From the NCBI RefSeq assembly GCF_040253585.1, contig NZ_JBELAU010000002.1:310001-374000 (forward strand): 64,000 nucleotides of DNA. Reading direction: 5' to 3'. Both the position numbers and the translations under genes were made by a program. Numbering within the stretch: the first letter of the stretch is position 1; every line of letters begins with the position of its first letter. Positions 58,670 through 64,000 of this stretch are shown one piece after another. Source of the DNA: Emticicia sp040253585 (GTDB lineage Bacteria > Bacteroidota > Bacteroidia > Cytophagales > Spirosomataceae). The notes beneath the pieces were generated by a model. The model was not told the DNA's origin and did not search any database. It was given only the letters and a program-made list of their open reading frames with translations.

Positions 58670-58979
58670 TGTCAGTAGAACAAGTATCTAACTTGTTCTG
58701 AATAGTAAAACATTGAAGAAATACTTTAAAAATCAGACGGCAGCGGCCGACCGTTGCCGACGCAGTCATTTTACGAAAGCAAAACTATAAAAAAACATTC
58801 GATTTCTGCCGAAAACGTATTTTTTGTTTTAAATTCTACCATATATTTTCACTGGTTTTAAAAATTCTAAAGCTAAGATAACCATTGATAATCAAATAGT
58901 TACCGATAAATAAAAATCATATTTTCGATTTTTATTCTCAAAAAACTTCGCTTAATTTCAACAAAAAACAAAAACAACC
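58670..58979. other. Intergenic region with short repeats
   Basis: GAACAAG-TATCTAA-CTTGTTC forms a small hairpin at about 58678-58698. ACGGCAGCGGCCGACCGT at 58737-58754 is the second copy of the argB-end repeat core (17 of 18). The remaining 200 bases are AT-rich with no gene; they probably hold promoters for the plus-strand membrane protein and the minus-strand waaA. Confidence 0.5.
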
Positions 58980-59717
58980 ATGAAGAAAAACGATACTCCA
59001 AACATAATTGAAAACCTAATTCCTGATTTTACAAACACCAAAATCATCAGCTTAGAAAAACAAAGCACGCTGAGATGGCTGGTAGGATCGTTGGGTATGC
59101 TTTTACCAATATTGCTATGGTTAATATTATATTTCGGTAACAACCTACAAACACCATTAGACTCAATCAGCCATTATTTTTATACAAGAGCAAGCAGTAT
59201 TTTTATAATCGTTGTAAGTTTACTGGCTATTTTTTTATTGGTTTATAAAGGATACGAAATGATAGATTTTATTCTTTCTACCATTGCGGGAATTTGTGCA
59301 TTGCTACTTCTGTATTTTCCGACCGACAATATAACTTGTAAAACAGTACAGGAATGTGAGAGTATTCTCACTAAATTTCCTCTCGAAAACGAAAAATTTC
59401 GAAGCATTTTTCACTTCACAATGGCAGGAATGTTTCTGGGAAGTTTAGCCTTAATGTCGATATTTTTATTCACTAAAAAAGAAGGCGATAAAGATGGTTT
59501 TGTAATACCCGAATTGAAAGGAGAGAAAATCATTTTTGTTGTTTGTGGTATATTGATGCTTTTATCAATGTTGATGATTATAACCAACTGTTTTGGAGTT
59601 TTTACAGCCGATGAATTTAATGATAAAAACCTCACTTTTTGGTTTGAAGTTATTGCCTTAGAAGCCTTCGGTTTCTCGTGGTTTGTGAAAGGTGATGTTT
59701 TTGAGAAAAGTAAATAA
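58980..59717 (+). CDS. Six-helix membrane protein of unknown function
   Basis: 245 residues. Hydrophobic helices at about 32-57 (LVGSLGMLLPILLWLILYFG), 72-90 (SIFIIVVSLLAIFLLVYKG), 93-112 (FILSTIAGICALLLLYF), 145-165 (FHFTMAGMFLGSLALMSIFLF), 187-205 (IIFVVCGILMLLSMLMIITNC) and 222-238. The pair SISHYFYTRAS between helices 1 and 2 is distinctive. It is similar in plan to DUF998-like or frag1-like membrane proteins, but no family was firmly recognised. Confidence 0.65.
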   Translation: MKKNDTPNIIENLIPDFTNTKIISLEKQSTLRWLVGSLGMLLPILLWLILYFGNNLQTPLDSISHYFYTRASSIFIIVVSLLAIFLLVYKGYEMIDFILSTIAGICALLLLYFPTDNITCKTVQECESILTKFPLENEKFRSIFHFTMAGMFLGSLALMSIFLFTKKEGDKDGFVIPELKGEKIIFVVCGILMLLSMLMIITNCFGVFTADEFNDKNLTFWFEVIALEAFGFSWFVKGDVFEKSK

Positions 59718-59811
59718 TTGGTTTTATCAGAATGCGTTTTTTGCATAAAGCATTGCCAATAAAGTACAAAAATTGATGAGTCCGAAGGAATTGGAGATTG
59801 AAAAGCTCAAA

Positions 59812-59846
59812 ATACTTGGGTAGTTATTAAGTAACTACCCAAGTAT
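59812..59846. terminator. Bidirectional terminator
   Basis: Perfect 15-bp arms ATACTTGGGTAGTTA and TAACTACCCAAGTAT with loop TTAAG, between the convergent membrane protein and HTH genes; a TTTTAA follows on the plus strand. Confidence 0.85.
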
Positions 59847-59853
59847 TTTAAAG

Positions 59854-60159
59854 CTAACCTGCAACTGACTTAGAAGTAACATCTTTCAATAACAAGTTAT
59901 TAATTGTTGGTTTCAACGAATTAAAAAATGACCGATTTTCTTCTGGCACATCTTCATCTGAAATTGAAAAAAACAATAAATATGATGTAGGAATTTCTAA
60001 AACCTCACATACTTTCTGTATGGTAGATTTTTGTGGAAATGTATTATTTAACTCAATTTGACAAAGAGCATTTACAGAAATTTCACATTTTTCGGCTAAT
60101 TCTTTTTGTGAAATGCCTTTTTGCTTACGTAAAGTTTTAATTGCTGAACCAATATTCAT
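59854..60159 (-). CDS. XRE-family HTH regulator
   Basis: 101 residues. A classic XRE HTH fills about 3-60 (IGSAIKTLRKQKGISQKELAEKCEISVNALCQIELNNTFPQKSTIQKVCEVLEIP). The C-terminal 40 residues (YLLFFSISDEDVPEENRSFF) are unrecognised. It is the last gene of a three-gene operon and overlaps the preceding stop by 4 bases (ATGA type), so translation is probably coupled. Different in plan from the antitoxin at 257-574. Confidence 0.88.
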   Translation of the reverse strand: MNIGSAIKTLRKQKGISQKELAEKCEISVNALCQIELNNTFPQKSTIQKVCEVLEIPTSYLLFFSISDEDVPEENRSFFNSLKPTINNLLLKDVTSKSVAG

Positions 60160-60353
60160 AATTGTAAAATATCATCAATGATGTCTTTTAAATCGACATC
60201 TAATAAATCAAGAATTCTAAGTGAATAAAAGAGCTTTTTCAGAAAACCATTATTATCTCCTTTATTCAAACTTTCTACTATTAGTTTTTTATCTTCTTTT
60301 AAAAGGTTACTTTTTTCTATTTTTCTAATTAATTCCGCCGAATCTGATTTCAT
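60156..60353 (-). CDS. Small charged protein, unknown, middle gene of regulatory operon
   Basis: 65 residues, highly charged, predicted all-helical (KSDSAELIRKIEKSNLLKEDKKLIVESLNKGD then GFLKKLFYSLRILDLLDVDLKDIIDDILQL). No family recognised. It overlaps the upstream gene by 29 bases and the downstream HTH gene by 4 bases, which argues that it is real and translated with them. Confidence 0.65.
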   Translation of the reverse strand: MKSDSAELIRKIEKSNLLKEDKKLIVESLNKGDNNGFLKKLFYSLRILDLLDVDLKDIIDDILQL

Positions 60354-60945
60354 TTTTTATGAGAATTTTACTGTTGATACTATGAAAAACAGCTTCTCTA
60401 AGTTGATATATTGATATAATAGAGAAGCCAAAAGTGTTTATGGCAACTCTGTTGATATCATCTTCATCAACAATATAGGTATGAAATAAATTAGGTGGAG
60501 TTATGGTTAAAAATAAGTACTTAAGATATGTTATTACGATTTTCAGTCTAAATCTAAATCCTTTAGCTAATTTGAGAAGAAGTTTTTTTAAGATAGCTTT
60601 TTCCTGAGTAAAAATACTTTCATAACCCGCGTTACCTTCTATACCTCTACTATTTTCATCTAATCTTATTGTATGTTCAACAAAAAATTTATAATCAACA
60701 TTTTTAAAATGTTCAAACAATTTACTTATACGAATAACATGTATAAATTTAGTTTTTACTTCTTCATTTTCTGGTGTATAATCAGCAAGATTAACCGCTA
60801 ACACCTCACACAATTTATCCAATTGTATATCATCGATTTTAAAATTAGGGTTGTACTCTACATAAAAACCCTCTTTTTCCAAAATATCAACTATCTGAAG
60901 TATTCCAATATTTAATCTCTTTGCTATTAATGATAGTCTATACAT
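60325..60945 (-). CDS. Unknown protein with IF2_N-like N-terminal domain
   Basis: 206 residues. The first 45 residues (LSLIAKRLNIGILQIVDILEKEGFYVEYNPNFKIDD then IQLDKL) resemble the IF2_N helical domain of bacterial translation initiation factor 2 in pattern: L-x2-IAK-x-LN-x3-x2-DFL-x2-G-x2-V-x3-P-x2-KI. The rest (about 60-206) is not recognised and has no membrane helix apart from a short hydrophobic stretch near 150. It is the first gene of the operon, 25 bases downstream of a consensus promoter. The IF2_N similarity is by eye only. Confidence 0.6.
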   Translation of the reverse strand: MYRLSLIAKRLNIGILQIVDILEKEGFYVEYNPNFKIDDIQLDKLCEVLAVNLADYTPENEEVKTKFIHVIRISKLFEHFKNVDYKFFVEHTIRLDENSRGIEGNAGYESIFTQEKAILKKLLLKLAKGFRFRLKIVITYLKYLFLTITPPNLFHTYIVDEDDINRVAINTFGFSIISIYQLREAVFHSINSKILIKNEIRFGGIN

Positions 60946-60970
60946 TCTAAGCCTTTTAAAATTTATGAAT

Positions 60971-61000
60971 CAAAGGTACTTTCTTTTAACAAAAATACAA
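60971..61000 (-). promoter_or_regulatory. Promoter of the three-gene operon
   Basis: On the minus strand TTG (61000-60998), exactly 19 bases, then TACCTTTG (60978-60971). A full consensus match, 25 bases before the ATG at 60945. Confidence 0.75.
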
Positions 61001-61046
61001 GTACAAAATGTATTTTATTTTATTAATACAAATAAATCCACATTTT

Positions 61047-63539
61047 TCATCTCCTCTTCCACCATTTCACCACCTCAAACCAAATCACCGAGATAAAGCC
61101 GATGGCGGTACAAATGCCAAATTGGGCGATGTTCATCGGTGCAAAACCAAAGAAATTGGCCAACGGTGGTACGAAAATCAACAAGCCCAGCAAAACCAAA
61201 GTAATGGAGATAATCAATAGCACAAGATTATTTTTATACATCAAAGTCGTGAAAATTGAATAATAAAACGAGCGATTGACCAAAGTCAAGAAAATATTGG
61301 CAATAATCAGCGTAGCAAAAACCAACGTACGAGTAAGCGATTCATTATAGCCTTCATGCACACCGTATTGGTAAACAGCCAACGTTCCTGCTGTAATCAT
61401 CAAGCCTTGTATAATACTGATAGTCAATTCTTTCCAACTAAAAAAAGTATTGGTGGCTGGTCTTGGTTGCTGGCTCATTGTGTTTTTTTCCATTGGCTCG
61501 TTTTCGTAAATAATAGAGCAGGTTGGCCCCATTATCAACTCCAAAAAGATGATGTGAACGGGCGAAAAAATATTCGGAAACAACCAACCCAAAGCCAATG
61601 GAATGAAAACCGTCAAGACAATCGGAATATGAATCGAAATAATGTACTGAATGGCTTTTTTGAGGTTGGTGTAAATCTTTCGTCCCATTGCCACGGCATC
61701 GACCATTTTTGATAAATCGTCTTCTACCAAAATCAAAGAAGCAGCTTGTTTAGCAATTTCTGTACCTTTTTTGCCCATCGCAATGCCAATGTGTGCCGCT
61801 TTGAGAGCTGGGCCATCGTTTACGCCATCGCCAGTCATGGCCACAATTTCATTTTGAGCTTTTAAGGCATTGATGATGCGTAGTTTTGCTTCAGGAAACA
61901 TTCGGGTAAAAAGATTGGTATCTTTTACTCTTCTCTGCAATTCGGTTTCCGATAATTGCATCAATTCGTCGCCCGTGAGGCTGCGTTCGTGACCTTTAAA
62001 ACCAATCTGTTTGGCAATGGCCGTTGTGGTGGCGGCATTATCGCCCGTGATGATTTTTACGTCAATTCCTGCTTTATAAAAACTATTCAAAACCGCTTGT
62101 ATATTCTTTTTTGGTGGGTCATAAAACGCTACTAAACCTTTGAAACCAAACTTAAATTCTTGTTGAGTTTTGGGGTAATTATTTCCATCAAGTTGAGCCT
62201 CTCCTACTGCCAAAATCCTATAACCTTCTTTTGCCAAAGCGTCAATTACTTCGTTGATTTTTTGTTTTTCAGTTTCGGTCAAAACACTCACATTCATAAT
62301 GGCTTCGGCAGCCCCTTTGGCCGCAATGAAGCGTTTTTCTGCTTTATCGGTAAAAATATGCGTCATCATGGGTGGTTTTCCTCCCAACGGATATTCGTGA
62401 ACCAATTCAAAATTTGGGCGTTCGTCTTGCGAAATTATTTTTGCATAAGCTGCGTGCAAAGCAATTTCCATCGGGTCGAAAGGAATTGGTTCGCTTGCCC
62501 ACATGGCTATTTCTATCAGGTTTTTCTCGGCATCTGTTAGTGTATTTTCTGGCTCAGAAATTTTATCCGAACCCAACACAAAAATCTTTGCCAATGACAT
62601 TTTGTTTTCGGTAATCGTTCCTGTTTTGTCGGTACAAATGACGGTCGCACTTCCCAACGTTTCTACTGTCTTCATTTGTTTTACCACGATTCCCATTTTC
62701 ATTAATCGCCACGCTCCCAAGGCCATAAAAGTCGTGAAAGCCACAGGAATTTCTTCGGGTAAAATACTCATCGCCAGCGTAAGGGCTTTGAGCAAACTAT
62801 CCAAAACATCGTACGATTTGAAGTAATTAATTCCCCACACAACCAAGAAAACAATCGCCCCAACAATCACCATTTTCTTAACAAAATTGCTTATTTGTAA
62901 CTCTAAAGGTGTTTCTTCTTCTTCAATGCTTTCGAGGCTTTCACCTATTTTACCCAGTTTGGTTTCATTACCGATAGCCGTTACGGTAGCAATCGCTAAG
63001 CCGCTGGCTACGCTTGTTCCCCTAAAAACTTGATTACCTTCTTTATTGGCATCTTTCTCGACCGAAAGCGATTCGCCCGTAAGAATTGATTCATTGACCG
63101 AAAAATCATTTGAATGAATAATAATTCCATCAGCAGCAATTAACGTTCCTTCCTCAACCACAAGGCTATCGCCAAGAACCAATTCTTCGCTCGAAATTTC
63201 AATGATTTCGCTATCACGAATAACTTTACAGGTAGGCTGCGTAAAGTTTTTAAGTTTTTCGAGAGCATCTCGACTACGGGAATCTTGATAGAGCGAAATC
63301 GTGGCCACCAGAACAATGGCAGATGCCAAAAAAATGCCATCGCCAATATCGCCACTGATGAAATAAATAATCGAAGCAACGAGCAGCAAAATCACCATTG
63401 GCTCTTTGACAAGACTCTTTACGGCTTCCAGAAAACCATTTTCTTTTTTGTAGTCGAGGCTATTACTACCAAATTTTTCTCTGGCTGCCAAAACCTGTTC
63501 CTGAGAAAGTCCATTGATATCGAAAATATTTGTAGGCAT
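61047..63539 (-). CDS. Cation-translocating P-type ATPase
   Basis: 830 residues. An N-terminal cation ATPase domain begins GLSQEQVLAAREKFGSNSL. The actuator motif TGES lies at 154-157, the phosphorylated Asp is D304 in ICTDKTGTITENKMS, and the hinge is MTGDGVNDGPALKAAHIGIAMG. M4 has PEEIP at 261-265 in place of the PEGLP of Ca pumps and PEMLPM of MgtA. The C-terminal four helices are complete. It is of the P2-like group; the ion (Ca, Mg or other) cannot be told. Single-gene unit. Confidence 0.9.
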   Translation of the reverse strand: MPTNIFDINGLSQEQVLAAREKFGSNSLDYKKENGFLEAVKSLVKEPMVILLLVASIIYFISGDIGDGIFLASAIVLVATISLYQDSRSRDALEKLKNFTQPTCKVIRDSEIIEISSEELVLGDSLVVEEGTLIAADGIIIHSNDFSVNESILTGESLSVEKDANKEGNQVFRGTSVASGLAIATVTAIGNETKLGKIGESLESIEEEETPLELQISNFVKKMVIVGAIVFLVVWGINYFKSYDVLDSLLKALTLAMSILPEEIPVAFTTFMALGAWRLMKMGIVVKQMKTVETLGSATVICTDKTGTITENKMSLAKIFVLGSDKISEPENTLTDAEKNLIEIAMWASEPIPFDPMEIALHAAYAKIISQDERPNFELVHEYPLGGKPPMMTHIFTDKAEKRFIAAKGAAEAIMNVSVLTETEKQKINEVIDALAKEGYRILAVGEAQLDGNNYPKTQQEFKFGFKGLVAFYDPPKKNIQAVLNSFYKAGIDVKIITGDNAATTTAIAKQIGFKGHERSLTGDELMQLSETELQRRVKDTNLFTRMFPEAKLRIINALKAQNEIVAMTGDGVNDGPALKAAHIGIAMGKKGTEIAKQAASLILVEDDLSKMVDAVAMGRKIYTNLKKAIQYIISIHIPIVLTVFIPLALGWLFPNIFSPVHIIFLELIMGPTCSIIYENEPMEKNTMSQQPRPATNTFFSWKELTISIIQGLMITAGTLAVYQYGVHEGYNESLTRTLVFATLIIANIFLTLVNRSFYYSIFTTLMYKNNLVLLIISITLVLLGLLIFVPPLANFFGFAPMNIAQFGICTAIGFISVIWFEVVKWWKRR

Positions 63540-63639
63540 GGAAAGTAGATTTATATGGGCGTGAAATAGCCTTGTTATGCCAAAAGTAAGTAGTTTTTAA
63601 GGAAAAGCCGTATTTACGCCCTTTAAATATTTACGGCAA

Positions 63640-63673
63640 AAACCTGCAAGGTCTTTTCAGACCTTGCAGGTTT
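63640..63673. terminator. 14-bp perfect hairpin between tandem minus-strand genes
   Basis: The arms AAACCTGCAAGGTC and GACCTTGCAGGTTT with a 6-base loop. It lies 32 bases past the HNH stop on the minus strand and may terminate that gene; such GC-rich palindromes also occur as repeats in this window (compare 32531-32563). Confidence 0.6.
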
Positions 63674-63705
63674 GATTATCAATGATTTATGATTAAATGA
63701 AAAAC

Positions 63706-64000
63706 TTACGCACGTTCTTTTGTTCCTAAGAAAGGCAGCCAGTTCTCTTCGATAGAGCCTGCGAAATCTCGTAAAAACATAATAAAAGAAGGTTTGTAAG
63801 GTTTTTTGGGGAGAGAGAATCCCATTTCTTCGGGGGTGAGGTCGCCTTTTCGAGAATTGCAGCGGCGGCAGGCGGTTACGAGGTTATCCCAGTTAGTTTT
63901 TCCGCCTCTTGATTTTGGTAAAACGTGGTCGAGGGTGAGGTCGTCGTGGCTTCCACAATAAATGCACTTATTTCCGTCTCGCCTAAACACATTTTGCCTA
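63706..64000 (-). CDS. HNH endonuclease, N-terminus beyond the window
   Basis: The frame stays open to the window edge (RQNVFRRDGNKCIYCGS at the cut end). The HNH motif comprises CIYC, LDHVLPKSRGGKTNWDNLVTACRRCNSRKGD with the paired Cys-x2-Cys zinc ligands. The tail PKKPYKPSFIMFLRDFAGSIEENWLPFL matches a common HNH protein of about 170 residues in Bacteroidota, so about 70 residues are missing. A GTG at 63990 could start a shorter protein but would cut the domain; it is more likely internal. Role unknown. Confidence 0.85.
   Translation of the reverse strand, partial: RQNVFRRDGNKCIYCGSHDDLTLDHVLPKSRGGKTNWDNLVTACRRCNSRKGDLTPEEMGFSLPKKPYKPSFIMFLRDFAGSIEENWLPFLGTKERA

Noticed and set aside
1..64000. 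CRISPR arrays, tRNA or rRNA genes, insertion sequences
   Set aside because: No regular direct repeats with spacers, no cloverleaf with TTCRA arm, and no transposase or integrase reading frame were found; the repeats seen are palindromic and dispersed.

Overview
The window looks like a chromosome segment of a Bacteroidota bacterium, most likely order Cytophagales (Spirosomaceae-like; the rank is an inference). The evidence is AT-rich DNA, several promoters of the form TTG-N19/20-TAnnTTTG, few Shine-Dalgarno sites, many secreted proteins with short signal peptides, a fused alpha/beta 2-oxoacid dehydrogenase E1, DUF5916 and DUF1573 proteins, a 29-residue AURKAIP1/COX24-type basic protein in front of an RNase G/E gene, and an argB next to an M20 deacetylase. 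No tRNA, rRNA, CRISPR array, integrase or insertion sequence was seen.

Layout. 1-3.4 kb: tail of an M20 peptidase, a toxin-antitoxin locus whose toxin is frameshifted while its 22-bp operator-like palindrome is intact, a secreted GH30 glycosidase and an orphan SUKH immunity-type protein. 3.7-10.8 kb: housekeeping block (uvrB, ssb, mutY, HU, a TPR protein, the 29-aa protein, RNase G/E). 10.9-19.1 kb: PIN and RelE toxin-antitoxin modules around secreted sugar-related proteins (two DUF1080 proteins, a GHL6-type hydrolase, a cytochrome c-linked sorbosone dehydrogenase-like protein). 19.3-21.6 kb: a NUC1 nuclease and a retropepsin-like protease. 21.9-28.2 kb: a tightly packed six-gene operon (NAD-dependent epimerase, metallo-beta-lactamase fold protein, F390-synthetase/PaaK-like ligase, KAS III, Rieske oxygenase, DUF3419/BtaA-like aminocarboxypropyl transferase). 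It reads as an uncharacterised lipid or small-molecule pathway and is the strongest candidate here for a new system. 28.3-36.7 kb: M16 peptidase, HbpS-like protein, two hypothetical proteins, a 2-hydroxyacid dehydrogenase, DUF5916. 36.8-40.9 kb: ATP-grasp ligase, glutamine synthetase-like ligase and GntP permease on one strand. 41-52 kb: DUF1573, E1 alpha-beta, Crp/Fnr and PAS-LuxR regulators, GT39, coaX, nadC, a serine hydrolase. 52-59 kb: S8 peptidase, cystathionine gamma-synthase, argB, argE-like, a small transporter, waaA. 59-64 kb: a three-gene overlapping regulatory operon with a proper promoter, a P-type ATPase and a truncated HNH endonuclease.

A second theme is a scatter of nested palindromes in and around genes. 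Several have the plan of REPINs: two inverted arms, each partly self-palindromic, around a spacer that often holds its own hairpin. One lies in frame inside the cystathionine gamma-synthase gene and adds about 20 residues. Others supply the last residues of UvrB and ArgB. One pair of copies shares 35 of 41 bases, and one of those copies sits inside the six-gene operon. No REP-associated transposase is visible in the window.

These assignments come from reading sequence and motifs; no database search was run.
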